Shown piece after piece: positions 22,696 through 30,633 of a stretch of DNA of 40,754 nucleotides. The number at the start of each line of letters is the position of its first letter. Position 1 is the first letter of the stretch. Made by a program: the position numbers and the translations under genes. The notes under the pieces are model-generated. The model did no database searches. It was not told the DNA's origin and saw only the letters and a list, made by a program, of their open reading frames with translations. The stretch covers positions 1-40,754 of the forward strand of contig NZ_JAER01000040.1 in NCBI RefSeq assembly GCF_000519005.1, in the 5' to 3' direction. Source of the DNA: Nocardioides sp. J54 (GTDB lineage: Bacteria; Actinomycetota; Actinomycetes; Propionibacteriales; Nocardioidaceae).

Positions 22696-23927
22696 CAGCC
22701 CTGTCCCATCGAGGTCGCGATGATCAGCGGCACCGCCGCGAGTGCGGCGACGACGATGATCACCAGGTAGACCATCCCCAGCAGGTTGGCGAAACGACCG
22801 TTGCGGTGCTCGCCGAGGTAGTCGGGGTCGTTGGCCACCACGAGGATCGGGAAGTAGGTCAGCGGCAGCGCGACCGCGGAGAAGATCACCGACATCTCGG
22901 TGACCATGATCGGGTCGACCCCGGTGAGCAGCACCCCGGCCGCCAGCACGGTCACGACCAGCAGGATGACGTGGAAGCCGGCGGCCTCGCGGGTGCGCAC
23001 GTACTTGCCCCACTGGAAGCCGAAGTACTGCGCCAGGCTGTAGCCGGTGGACAGCCCGGTCTCGCAGGCGGCGCCGAAGGTGGCGGCGAAGAAGCCGAGC
23101 ACGACGACGGCGAGCCCGACCTTGCCGAGCGCGACCGCGACGGGGAGCCCGACCTGGCCGAGCGTCTCGACGGCGATGCCCTCGGGCATCAGGACCACGG
23201 TCGCGCAGGCGGCGATCGAGATCGACAGCAGGCCGCCGAGGGGGAAGCCGATGAGCACGTTCGCCCGCATCACGCCGAGGTCCTTCGGCGTCCAGCGCTC
23301 CTCCACGCCGCCGCTGGAGAAGAAGAACACCTCGTACGGCGTCATCGCGGCTCCGAAGAGCGCGACCGCGAAGTAGGCGTAGGCCGCCCAGCTCTCCGCG
23401 CCGGGCTTCTCCGCCGGCGACAAGCCCGCGGCGAGCTCGCCCCAGTCCGGGCCGAGCTGCCACAACGCCACGGCGAAGCCGATCAGCGTGAGGCCCAGCA
23501 GGCCGAGGACGTTCTCGATCGCGGAGAACTTCGCGCGCCAGAGCACGATCCACACCAGCGCGGCCACGAACGGCACGAGCAGCACGTGGTTGACCGAGCT
23601 CACCAGCTGCAGCGCGAGCGCGATGCCGCCGATCTCGGCGATGAAGGTGAGCAAGGTGACCAGCATCGAGCCGACGAGGTTGAGGAAGCCCATCCGCGGG
23701 CCGAGTCGCTCGCGGACGAGGTCGAAGGTCGCTCGCCCGCTGACCGCGGCGATCCGGCCCGACATCTCGGCGAAGACGCAGATGCCGATGACGCCGACCA
23801 CCACGACCCACGCCAGCGAGAGGCCGAACCGGGCGCCGACCTGGGCGTTGGTGACGAGGTCGCCGATGTCGACGAAGCCCCCGATGGCCGTCAGGACGCC
23901 GAGCAGGACGGCGAAGTAGCGCTTCAC
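22695..23927 (-). CDS. Nramp-like divalent metal transporter with non-canonical site residues
   Basis: A 410 aa membrane protein with about 11 hydrophobic helices and Nramp-family layout. The TM1 metal motif, DPGN in canonical Nramp/MntH, reads DIGD here (Asp20-Asp23, in GGFVDIGDLVTNAQ). The TM6 motif, MPHN in canonical members, reads TPYE (196-199, in FGAAMTPYEVFFF). Loss of the metal-selective Met and of Asn argues against a standard Mn/Fe transporter and for a different ion, Mg2+ being one option seen in Nramp-related branches. The start is ATG 23927, 15 bp after the lipoprotein gene. Confidence 0.85.
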   Translation of the reverse strand: MKRYFAVLLGVLTAIGGFVDIGDLVTNAQVGARFGLSLAWVVVVGVIGICVFAEMSGRIAAVSGRATFDLVRERLGPRMGFLNLVGSMLVTLLTFIAEIGGIALALQLVSSVNHVLLVPFVAALVWIVLWRAKFSAIENVLGLLGLTLIGFAVALWQLGPDWGELAAGLSPAEKPGAESWAAYAYFAVALFGAAMTPYEVFFFSSGGVEERWTPKDLGVMRANVLIGFPLGGLLSISIAACATVVLMPEGIAVETLGQVGLPVAVALGKVGLAVVVLGFFAATFGAACETGLSTGYSLAQYFGFQWGKYVRTREAAGFHVILLVVTVLAAGVLLTGVDPIMVTEMSVIFSAVALPLTYFPILVVANDPDYLGEHRNGRFANLLGMVYLVIIVVAALAAVPLIIATSMGQG

Positions 23928-23942
23928 CGGGTCACCACCGAC

Positions 23943-24398
23943 TCACCACCGGGTCTCGGCCCGGGTGAGGCGCTCCCCCACGCGGTCGAGCCGGTCGAGC
24001 AGGTCGCGGTCGTCGTGCTCGCCAGCAACGGCGTGCTGCCGGGCGTCCTGCACGGCGCTCGAGGCGGCGTCGAGGAGGGCCTCGAGGTCGTCCGCGTCCT
24101 GCGCGCGCCCCGGAGGCACCTGGAGGCGGGAGACGTCGTCCTGCACGGTGCCCATCGCCTCCTCGGCCTGCGCCACCACCACCGTCGTGTACGACGACCA
24201 GGTCCGGTCGTCGCGGGCCGTCTCCACCGCGAGTCGGGCGGTCGCGACCTCGCTGGCAGCGTCGGTGACGGCCTGCCGCGCCTTCTGGTCCCACGCAGCG
24301 ACGTCGGGCTGTCCCACGAGGGAGCAGCCCGACGCCACCGCAAGGACCCAGGCGAGGAAGCAGACCACGACGGCGGTCGTACGCCAGGCCGACATCAT
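23943..24398 (-). CDS. Small lipoprotein, mostly helical, unknown function
   Basis: A protein of about 151 aa. The N-terminus is a signal peptide with lipobox VASGC, so it is probably anchored on the outer face of the membrane through Cys25. The rest is predicted long amphipathic helix (AARLAVETARDDRTWSSYTTVVVAQAEEAM region; EALLDAASSAVQDARQ), possibly a coiled coil. ATG 24398 overlaps the preceding stop by four bases (ATGA); ATG 24395 is equally possible. It lies between a membrane protein and the Nramp-like transporter in one tight operon. Confidence 0.8.
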   Translation of the reverse strand: MMSAWRTTAVVVCFLAWVLAVASGCSLVGQPDVAAWDQKARQAVTDAASEVATARLAVETARDDRTWSSYTTVVVAQAEEAMGTVQDDVSRLQVPPGRAQDADDLEALLDAASSAVQDARQHAVAGEHDDRDLLDRLDRVGERLTRAETRW

Positions 24399-24877
24399 CG
24401 CTCGCGGTCCCGGAAGATGAACGGAACCGCGGCCCACAACGAGATGAAGGCCAGCGCGACCGCCGCCGCGGCGATCAGGGCGGCGGTCGCCGTGATCACC
24501 ACGTCGAAGACGAGGTACACGGAGCCCGCCGAGAGCACGCCCAGACCGAGGATCCCGCCGAGGCAGCACCGGTGCGCGGCGCGGACGATCCACTCACGCT
24601 CCCCCTGCCGGAAGAGCAGGCGGTGGTAGCAGACCGGCGCGACGATCGCGAAGGTGGTGAGCACGGCGACGATCAGGATGCAGAGGTACAACGTGCGCTG
24701 CGTGTCGGTCAGCGACTCGAAGCGCTGGGTGAACGGGATGGTCAGCAGGAAGCCGGTGAGGATCTGGACACCGGTCTGCATGACCCGGAGCTCCTGCAGC
24801 AGCTCGTTGAGGTTGCGGTTGAGCTGCTGCGGGGGTCGTCGCTGCTGGTGGTTGCGCAGCGACGGGGGCGTCCTCAC
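24395..24877 (-). CDS. DUF6328-type four-helix membrane protein
   Basis: A 160 aa protein. A basic/Gln-rich N-terminus leads into LNELLQELRVMQTGVQILTGFLL, the conserved opening of the DUF6328 family. Four helices follow: about 36-50, 63-85, 104-124 and 128-152. Function unknown. GTG 24877 overlaps the stop of the acidic-protein gene by four bases (GTGA), and the stop codon overlaps the lipoprotein start. Confidence 0.85.
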   Translation of the reverse strand: MRTPPSLRNHQQRRPPQQLNRNLNELLQELRVMQTGVQILTGFLLTIPFTQRFESLTDTQRTLYLCILIVAVLTTFAIVAPVCYHRLLFRQGEREWIVRAAHRCCLGGILGLGVLSAGSVYLVFDVVITATAALIAAAAVALAFISLWAAVPFIFRDRER

Positions 24878-25209
24878 GCCCGGTCCTCCTCCACGTCCTG
24901 CACGCGGGGGTACGCGCCGTCGTCGTCGTCCACCAGGTCCGCAGTGTCCGCCTCGTCGACGATCGCCTCCGGGTCGCGGTCCTCCTCGTCGACGATGGCC
25001 TCCGGATCAGGATCCTTCGGGCGGTGGGCGACGGCGTCGGGGTCCTCGTCCCCGGTGAGGGCGTCCGGGCCGGCGGAGCCCTCCTGGACGGTGTCGTCGG
25101 CGGGGTGCCCGGCGACCGCGTCGCCCGGGGTCACCTGGCCTGCCGACTTGTGGCTGGCGACCTCCGACACCTGGCCGGATTCCTGGTTCTTCTCGGATTC
25201 GCTGGACAT
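24874..25209 (-). CDS. Highly acidic small protein with an internal repeat
   Basis: A 111 aa protein, probably disordered. DPEAIVDEED and DPEAIVDEAD form a tandem repeat near 65-86, and overall Asp/Glu content is very high. There is no known domain. Start ATG 25209 (MSSESEKNQ) is supported by the charged Ser/Glu start. A GGGTA motif lies about ten bases upstream (25220-25224), possibly a stress-sigma -10. It heads the run acidic protein, DUF6328, lipoprotein, Nramp-like, PRC-barrel. Confidence 0.7.
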   Translation of the reverse strand: MSSESEKNQESGQVSEVASHKSAGQVTPGDAVAGHPADDTVQEGSAGPDALTGDEDPDAVAHRPKDPDPEAIVDEEDRDPEAIVDEADTADLVDDDDGAYPRVQDVEEDRA

Positions 25210-25256
25210 GTCGTCGCGGTACCCGTGGCCCCCGCCCGCATCCGTTCGGAAGGTGC

Positions 25257-26126
25257 TCAGAAGACGGGCTTGCCGCCGGTGACGCCGAGCACCGTGCCGG
25301 AGACGTACGACGCGTCGCCGGGCGAGGCGAGGAAGACGAACGCCGGGGCCACCTCGGCGGGCTGGCCGGCCCGGCCGAGTGGTGTGTCGGCGCCGAACTT
25401 CTCGACCTTCTCCGGCTCCTGGGTCGCCGGCTGGAGCGGCGTCCAGATCGGTCCCGGCGCGACCGCGTTGACCCGGATCCCGTCGCCCCCGAGGGAGGCG
25501 GCGAGGTTGACGGTGAGGTTGTTGATCGCGGCCTTGGTCGCGGCGTAGTCGAGCAGCGTGGTCGACGGCTCGTAGGCTTGGATGGACGCGTTGTTGATGA
25601 TGCAGCCCGGCCGCTTGCGCAGGTGCGGGACGGCCGCCCGCACACCCCACATCAGGGCGTACAGGTTGGTCTTGAAGGTGCGGTCGATCCGCTCGTCGCT
25701 GAGGTCGTCGACGGCGTGGTCGCGGGCCATCTGGTAGCCCGCGTTGTTGACCAGGACGTCGAGCGCGCCGAGCTCGTCGACGGTGCGCTGCACGGCCTCG
25801 TCGCACGCGTCGCGGCTGGTGAGGTCGAGGGCCATCGGCAGCGCGCGCCGGCCGGCGTCCTCGACGAGGGCGACCGTCGCGTCCGCGTCCGGCTGCTCCT
25901 CGGGCAGGTAGGTGAAGGCCACGTCGGCCCCCTCGCGGGCGTAGGCGAGCGCGACCGCACGTCCGATGCCGGAGTCGCCGCCCGTGACGAGGGCGACCTG
26001 GCCCTCGAGGCGCCCGTGCCCGACGTACGACTGCTCGCCGTGGTCCGGCTGCGGCGTCATCTCGCCGGTCAGGCCCGGCGGGGTCTGCTGCTGGGCAGGG
26101 AACTGGGTGTCGTCGGAGTCGCTCAT
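25257..26126 (-). CDS. SDR-family oxidoreductase (YghA/GsiB-neighbour type)
   Basis: A 289 aa short-chain dehydrogenase with a 40-residue polar N-terminal extension (QFPAQQQTPPG), as in the YghA-like class. Cofactor loop VTGGDSGIGRAV, then NNAG, catalytic Ser in IINNASIQAY and YxxxK as YAATKAA. The tail ends GTVLGVTGGKPVF. It probably reduces an aldehyde or ketone with NADPH; the substrate is unknown. Start ATG 26126 is fixed by the extension typical of this class. A GGGTA element is centred near 26139, just upstream, in the 23 bp gap after the ANTAR gene. Confidence 0.92.
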   Translation of the reverse strand: MSDSDDTQFPAQQQTPPGLTGEMTPQPDHGEQSYVGHGRLEGQVALVTGGDSGIGRAVALAYAREGADVAFTYLPEEQPDADATVALVEDAGRRALPMALDLTSRDACDEAVQRTVDELGALDVLVNNAGYQMARDHAVDDLSDERIDRTFKTNLYALMWGVRAAVPHLRKRPGCIINNASIQAYEPSTTLLDYAATKAAINNLTVNLAASLGGDGIRVNAVAPGPIWTPLQPATQEPEKVEKFGADTPLGRAGQPAEVAPAFVFLASPGDASYVSGTVLGVTGGKPVF

Positions 26127-26149
26127 GCCCGGGAGGTACCCGGGCCCGC

Positions 26150-26806
26150 CTACGGGATGCGGCGGGTGGTGAGGTCGTCGAGCAGGCTGTCGAGCAGGCG
26201 GCGCAGCCCGGGGTGGCTGACGTGGCCCTCGCGGGCGACCTGGATCAGCCGGTCGGCGACCTCGCGCACCTTGACGTTGCGGTTGCGCGACCACCACTTG
26301 AGCATCGCGAAGGCGGCGTCGGCGTCGAGCCCGTAGCCGAGCATGAGGATGCCCTTGGCCTGCTCGATGGTGTCCCGCGCCGCGGCGGAGGCTGCCACGG
26401 CCGCGTCGGCGGCCGTGCGGGTCTCGGCCTCGAGCTCCGGGGACAGGTCGAGGTAGTAGCCGACGAGCCGGTCGGCCCGCCCGCCGACGGGGTGGCCCTC
26501 GTCCCACTCGCCCTCGCCGACGAGCACGACCCGGCGGATCTCGTCGCCGACGAGGATCCGGTAGTAGATGTTGAACGGCGCGCCGTCCTCGATCGCGGCG
26601 GCGATGGTGTCCTCGACGAGCTCGCGGTCCTGCTCGTGCTTGTGCTTCATGATCAGGTCGGTCGTGGGCTCGACCTCGCCCGGTAGGTAGCCGTGGATGG
26701 CGAAGACGTCGTCGTCCCACTCCCAGGTCCGGGTCTCCACGTGGAAGACGAACCTGCCGGTCTGCCGCTCCTCGGCGACGTCGACCAACGACCCGACCTG
26801 GTTCAC
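26150..26806 (-). CDS. PAS-ANTAR RNA-binding antiterminator protein
   Basis: A 218 aa regulator. An N-terminal PAS domain of about 110 residues (GRFVFHVETRTWEWDDDVFAIHGY; YRILVGDEIRRVVLVGEG) is joined by a helix to an ANTAR domain (AARDTIEQAKGILMLGYGLDADAAFAMLKWWSRN). ANTAR domains bind tandem hairpins in mRNA leaders and prevent termination; the PAS part presumably senses redox, light or a ligand. GTG 26806 follows GGAGG with five bases spacing. A further 39 codons upstream are open but lack a start with a ribosome site. The target RNA is not evident in the window. Confidence 0.93.
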   Translation of the reverse strand: MNQVGSLVDVAEERQTGRFVFHVETRTWEWDDDVFAIHGYLPGEVEPTTDLIMKHKHEQDRELVEDTIAAAIEDGAPFNIYYRILVGDEIRRVVLVGEGEWDEGHPVGGRADRLVGYYLDLSPELEAETRTAADAAVAASAAARDTIEQAKGILMLGYGLDADAAFAMLKWWSRNRNVKVREVADRLIQVAREGHVSHPGLRRLLDSLLDDLTTRRIP

Positions 26807-26845
26807 GTGACCCTCCTGACCCGTGCTCGCAGCACCGGGGGGACC

Positions 26846-26869
26846 GTGTGCCGGCAGGAGTGCGGGGTA
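26846..26869 (+). promoter_or_regulatory. Possible SigB-type promoter for the haem-oxygenase-fold operon
   Basis: GTGT (26846-26849), 15 bases, then GGGTA (26865-26869). This differs by one base from the GTTT-N15-GGGTA box in front of the sigma-factor gene at 30 kb. It lies 119 bp before the start at 26989. Modest support only. Confidence 0.35.
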
Positions 26870-26988
26870 CCTCCGCGTCCACCAGAGGAAGTTGCAGCGG
26901 CCCCCGTTGCCTGCAGCAGCCAATCATTCCGAACCGCGGGTCCGGCCACAACACCGGCCTGCCCCTCTCCCCCCGAAAAGAGACTGCG

Positions 26989-28023
26989 ATGCGGCTCCCA
27001 GAACCTTGTGGACCCCTCAGCGAGGGCGTGGTGCGCGCCCTGACGGCGGAGGCGACCGGACCCCACCCCGTCCCCGAGCAGCGCGCCGTCGGCGACATCG
27101 TGATGCCCCTGGCCGACCGGGACCTGCAGCTGGCGCTGTGGATGCTCTACGAGCTGCACTACCGCGGCTTCGACGGCGTCGACCCCGACACCGAGTGGGA
27201 CCCGCTGCTGCTGGTCAGCCGGGCCGCCATCGAGCGCGTCTTCGAGCGGGCGGTGCGCCAGCTCGTCGCCGACACCGCCGACGACGGCGACGGCCTCGGC
27301 CACATCGGGGCCCCCCCGGCCGAGCAGGTCACCCGGGAGCTGACCCGGCTGACCGTCTCCGAGGGTCCCTCCGACACCACGGCGTTCCTCGAGCAGGAGG
27401 CGACCCGCGACGAGTTCGTCGCCTACCTGCGGCGCCGCGCGGTGCACCACCTGCGCGAGTCCGACCCGCACAGCTTCCTGCTGCCGCGCCTCGACGGCGC
27501 GGCCAAGGTGGGCCTCGCCGAGCTGCAGTACGACGAGTACGGCTCCGGTCGTCCCGACCGGCTCCACCAGGAGCTGTTCGCGGCCGGGCTCCGCTCGCTC
27601 GACCTGCCGACCGACGTCTCGGTCTACGCCGAGGAGGCGGACGCCGCCACCCTGGCCTCGGTCAACGTGATGTCGCTGTTCTCCCTCAACCGGCGGCTGC
27701 GCGGCGCCGCGCTGGGCCACCTCGCCGCGTTCGAGGCGACCAGCGCGCTGCCCTGCGACCGGATCGCCAAGGGCGCGCAGCGCCTGGGCATGCCGGAGGT
27801 CGCGGAGTACTACGAGGAGCACGTGGTGGCCGACGCCGTCCACGAGCAGCTCGCGATCCACGGCATCTGCGGGGGCCTGGTCACCGACGAGCCCGAGCTC
27901 GCCGACGACGTGCTCATGGGCGCGCGGGCGTGCCTGACCCTCGACGGCCTCGCCGGGCAGGCACAGCTCGACAGCTGGCTCGACGCCCGCTCCGCGCACC
28001 AGCCCGTGAGGGCCGCGGGGTGA
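26989..28023 (+). CDS. Iron-containing redox enzyme family protein (haem-oxygenase-like fold)
   Basis: A 344 aa, mostly helical soluble protein of the actinobacterial 'iron-containing redox enzyme' family, whose fold resembles haem oxygenase and non-haem diiron oxidases. Recognisable segments are LWMLYELHYRGFDGVD near residue 47, DGAAKVGLAELQYDEYGSG near 170, and GMPEVAEYYEEHVVADAVHE near 265. The Glu and His residues in these are likely metal ligands. ATG 26989 has only a weak AAGAGA ribosome site. The stop overlaps the CDGSH start by four bases, indicating a functional pair. Confidence 0.88.
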   Translation: MRLPEPCGPLSEGVVRALTAEATGPHPVPEQRAVGDIVMPLADRDLQLALWMLYELHYRGFDGVDPDTEWDPLLLVSRAAIERVFERAVRQLVADTADDGDGLGHIGAPPAEQVTRELTRLTVSEGPSDTTAFLEQEATRDEFVAYLRRRAVHHLRESDPHSFLLPRLDGAAKVGLAELQYDEYGSGRPDRLHQELFAAGLRSLDLPTDVSVYAEEADAATLASVNVMSLFSLNRRLRGAALGHLAAFEATSALPCDRIAKGAQRLGMPEVAEYYEEHVVADAVHEQLAIHGICGGLVTDEPELADDVLMGARACLTLDGLAGQAQLDSWLDARSAHQPVRAAG

Positions 28024-28244
28024 GCGCCGCGAAGCGGGTCAGCGTCATCGAGTGCCCGGGCGGGCCACTGCTCGTGCGCGGCGCGGACGAGGTGGTCGGC
28101 GTCGACGGGCAGGTGACCGCGACCGACCGCGCGGTGGTGGCCCTGTGCCGGTGCAACCGCTCCGACCGGATGCCCTGGTGCGACGACAGCCACCGGACCC
28201 GGCGCAGGAGCAAGCAGAAGCAGAAGGACGAGCGAGCCACCTGA
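28020..28244 (+). CDS. CDGSH iron-sulfur protein
   Basis: A 74 aa protein starting GTG 28020, overlapping the upstream stop (GTGA). The cluster motif CRCNRSDRMPWCDDSH supplies Cys43, Cys45, Cys54 and His58, the 3Cys-1His ligand set for a [2Fe-2S] cluster. The name-giving Gly is replaced by Asp (CDDSH). A basic tail (RRRSKQKQKDE) follows. It is probably the electron donor or redox sensor for the co-translated haem-oxygenase-fold enzyme. Confidence 0.92.
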   Translation: MSAAKRVSVIECPGGPLLVRGADEVVGVDGQVTATDRAVVALCRCNRSDRMPWCDDSHRTRRRSKQKQKDERAT

Positions 28245-28256
28245 CAGGAGGGCCGA

Positions 28257-29438
28257 GTGAAGGCAGTGACGTGGCAGGGCAAGGGCACGATGTCCGTCGA
28301 GGAGGTGCCCGACCCCCGGCTCTCACTTCCCGACGACATCGTCGTCAAGGTCACCTCGACCGGGCTGTGCGGCTCCGACCTCCACCTCTACGACCCCCTC
28401 GCGCCGTTCATGGAGCCGGGTGACGTCGTCGGCCACGAGCCGATGGGCGTCGTCGAGGAGGTCGGCCCCGGCGTCACCGCGCTGCGGCCGGGCGACCGGG
28501 TCGTCGTGCCGTTCACCATCAGCTGCGGGTCCTGCTGGATGTGCTCGCGCGGCCTGCACAGCCAGTGCGAGGCGACCCAGAACCACGAGCACGGCACCGG
28601 GGCCAGCCTCTTCGGCTACAGCAGGCTCTACGGCCAGGTCCCGGGCGCCCAGGCGGAGTACCTGCGCGTGCCCTTCGGCAACGCCCTGCCGATCAAGGTG
28701 CCCCACGGCCCGCCGGACGACCGCTTCGTGTTCCTCTCCGACGTGCTGCCCACGGCCTGGCAGGCGCTGGAGTACGCCGACCTCGACCCCGGCGACACGG
28801 TGCTGGTGCTCGGCGCGGGTCCGATCGGTGACATGTGCGTGCGCATCGCGCGCCACCGCGGGCTGCGCGTCATCGTGGCGGACCCGGTCGCCGAGCGGAT
28901 CGACCGGTCGACGTCGTACGGCCCGGACGTGGTGTCCCTCACCGACGAGGCACCGGCGCTGCAGCAGGTCCGCGAGCTGACCCGGGGCCGCGGCGCCGAC
29001 GCCGTCATCGACGCCGTCGGCATGGAGGCGCACGGGTCGCCGGTCGCCGAGGGCATGGCCAAGGTCGTCGCGCTCCTGCCCGACCGGGTGTCCGAACCGC
29101 TCGTGCGCTCGGCGGGCGTGGACCGGCTGGCCGCCCTGCACTTCGCGATCGACGCCGTGCGCCGCGGCGGCACCATCTCCGTCGTCGGCGTCTACGGCGG
29201 CGCGATGGACCCGATGCCGTTGATGGAGCTCTTCGACAAGCAGGTCCACCTGCGGATGGGGCAGGCCAACGTCCGCCGCTGGAGCGACGAGATCCTCGAG
29301 CTCCTGCTCCAGGACGAGGACCACCTCGGCGTCGAGGGCTTCGCGACGCACCACCTGCCGCTGGACGACGCACCCCGGGCCTACCGCGACTTCCGCGACA
29401 AGCGGGACGGCATGGTCAAGGTGCTCTTCCGCCCGTGA
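28257..29438 (+). CDS. Zinc-dependent medium-chain alcohol dehydrogenase
   Basis: A 393 aa MDR-family dehydrogenase. The catalytic zinc site has Cys38 (GLCGSD) and His60-Glu61 (GHEPMG). Structural zinc Cys are C90, C93, C96 and C104. The NAD(P) loop is VLVLGAGPIGD. The overall pattern, with the long loop containing NHEHGTGASLFGYS, resembles the glutathione-independent formaldehyde dehydrogenase/threonine dehydrogenase-like branch. The GTG start at 28257 has AGGAGGG seven bases before. It follows the CDGSH gene by 12 bp, so the three genes form one operon. Confidence 0.92.
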   Translation: MKAVTWQGKGTMSVEEVPDPRLSLPDDIVVKVTSTGLCGSDLHLYDPLAPFMEPGDVVGHEPMGVVEEVGPGVTALRPGDRVVVPFTISCGSCWMCSRGLHSQCEATQNHEHGTGASLFGYSRLYGQVPGAQAEYLRVPFGNALPIKVPHGPPDDRFVFLSDVLPTAWQALEYADLDPGDTVLVLGAGPIGDMCVRIARHRGLRVIVADPVAERIDRSTSYGPDVVSLTDEAPALQQVRELTRGRGADAVIDAVGMEAHGSPVAEGMAKVVALLPDRVSEPLVRSAGVDRLAALHFAIDAVRRGGTISVVGVYGGAMDPMPLMELFDKQVHLRMGQANVRRWSDEILELLLQDEDHLGVEGFATHHLPLDDAPRAYRDFRDKRDGMVKVLFRP

Positions 29439-29475
29439 CCGCCCGTGACCGTCCGTGACCGTCCGTGACCGTCCG
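29431..29475 (+). repeat. 10 bp tandem repeat spanning the dehydrogenase stop codon
   Basis: GCCCGTGACC, GCCCGTGACC, GTCCGTGACC, GTCCGTGACC and a partial GTCCG follow each other with a 10 bp period. The first copy contains the TGA stop (29436-29438). Slippage expansion at the gene end is the simplest reading. Confidence 0.85.
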
Positions 29476-29497
29476 GGGCGCGGGGCAGGGCACACGA

Positions 29498-29558
29498 CGA
29501 CGGCCCACCGGCCGGGCCACCCGACGTTTGTCGGGCGGGCCAGCCGCGTGGGCCGTCG
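29498..29558. terminator. Bidirectional terminator between dehydrogenase and sigma-factor genes
   Basis: Outer arms CGACGGCCCAC (29498-29508) and GTGGGCCGTCG (29548-29558) pair perfectly. Inside, CCCGAC and GTCGGG close on a GTTT loop (about 29519-29534). The structure lies between two convergent genes and can end transcripts from both sides. Confidence 0.75.
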
Positions 29559-29570
29559 ATCAGTGCTTCG

Positions 29571-30389
29571 TCAGGCGGCGTTGGCCTGGCCGACGCTCTT
29601 GCGGAGGTCGGTGAAGATGCGCTGCAGGAGACGCGACACCTGCACCTGGGTGACGCCCAGCTCGTCGGCGATCTGCTGCTGGGTCATCTGCTCGTAGAAG
29701 CGCATCCGGAGGATGGCCCGGTCACGCTCCTTGAGCTGACGGCAGGCGGGGCCGAGCAGGGCGACGGCCTCGCTGTGCTCGAAGCCGGCCTCGGTGGTGG
29801 GCAGCAGCTCGGCGAGGCTGCTGCCGGTCTCCGAGACGGGCTCGTCGAGGGACGACGCGTGCGCGAGGTCACCGCAGGAGAGAGCCTCCTCGACCTCGGC
29901 GACCGGGGCGTCGACGGCCTCGGCCAGCTCCTCGACCGACGGCGGACGACCCAGCTCCTGGGTGAGCTCGGCCTCCATGACGGCGATCCGCGGGCGGATC
30001 TCCTGGACCCGGCGCGGGGGCCGGACGACCCAGCTCGCGGAGCGGAAGTGACGCTTCAGCTCCCCGAGGATGGTCGGCACCGCGAACACGAGGAGGTCGT
30101 CACCGAGCTCCGGGTCGAACCCGTGGACGGCACGGGTCAGCGCGAGGCACGCGACCTGCTCGAGCTCGTCCTGGGCCTGCCCGCGGTTGCGGTAGCGGGC
30201 GGCCAGCGTGCGGGCGACCGGGATGTTGATGACGATGACCTGCTCGAGGATCGCACGGCGCTCCTCACCGTCGGTCAGACGGGCCTCGGCGAGCAGCTCC
30301 GCGGTGCGGGCCTTCCGCTCGTCCGAAGGCAGTGCCAGCTCCGAGTGAGCCGACGGGATGGTGGGTACTTCAAGGGTGATGGCGGACAT
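29571..30389 (-). CDS. SigB/SigF-type general-stress RNA polymerase sigma factor
   Basis: A 272 aa group 3 sigma-70 factor. Region 2 (NIPVARTLAARYRNRGQAQDELEQVACLAL and FDPELGDDLLVFAVPTILGELKRHFR, about 54-115), region 3 (RPPRRVQEIRPRIAVMEAELTQELGRPPSVEELAEAV) and region 4 (LKERDRAILRMRFYEQMTQQQIADELGVTQVQVSRLLQRI) are all present. This is the SigB/SigF/WhiG branch used in stress and development. ATG 30389 follows AGGAGTTGTCC. A perfect GTTT-N15-GGGTA promoter at 30460-30483 implies self-activation. No anti-sigma or anti-anti-sigma gene is adjacent, unlike the usual arrangement. Confidence 0.93.
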   Translation of the reverse strand: MSAITLEVPTIPSAHSELALPSDERKARTAELLAEARLTDGEERRAILEQVIVINIPVARTLAARYRNRGQAQDELEQVACLALTRAVHGFDPELGDDLLVFAVPTILGELKRHFRSASWVVRPPRRVQEIRPRIAVMEAELTQELGRPPSVEELAEAVDAPVAEVEEALSCGDLAHASSLDEPVSETGSSLAELLPTTEAGFEHSEAVALLGPACRQLKERDRAILRMRFYEQMTQQQIADELGVTQVQVSRLLQRIFTDLRKSVGQANAA

Positions 30390-30459
30390 GGACAACTCCT
30401 GTGGGTAGGAGCGGTGCGGCGGTGGGCTTGGCCGCGTGTCGAACATCTGTCGCGCTACT

Positions 30460-30483
30460 TACCCACCGTACAACACCTCAAAC
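30460..30483 (-). promoter_or_regulatory. SigB/SigF-type promoter of the sigma-factor gene
   Basis: On the minus strand GTTT (30483-30480), 15 bases, GGGTA (30464-30460). This matches the recognition pattern of SigB/SigF-type sigma factors (GTTT, 14-16 bases, GGGTA). It lies 71 bp before the ATG at 30389, so the sigma factor probably transcribes its own gene. Confidence 0.8.
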
Positions 30484-30633
30484 ACGTCGTACCACCCAAA
30501 AGAACTAGTCGCCTGGTCACAGGGGGCCAGTGTGAAGAGGACTGCGCCGGCCATAACCCCCTGTCCGGCCGTCGGTTGACCCTGTCGAGAACACGGAGCC
30601 CGGTGACCGAGCCGGGCCGTCGAGGGAGGTCCC

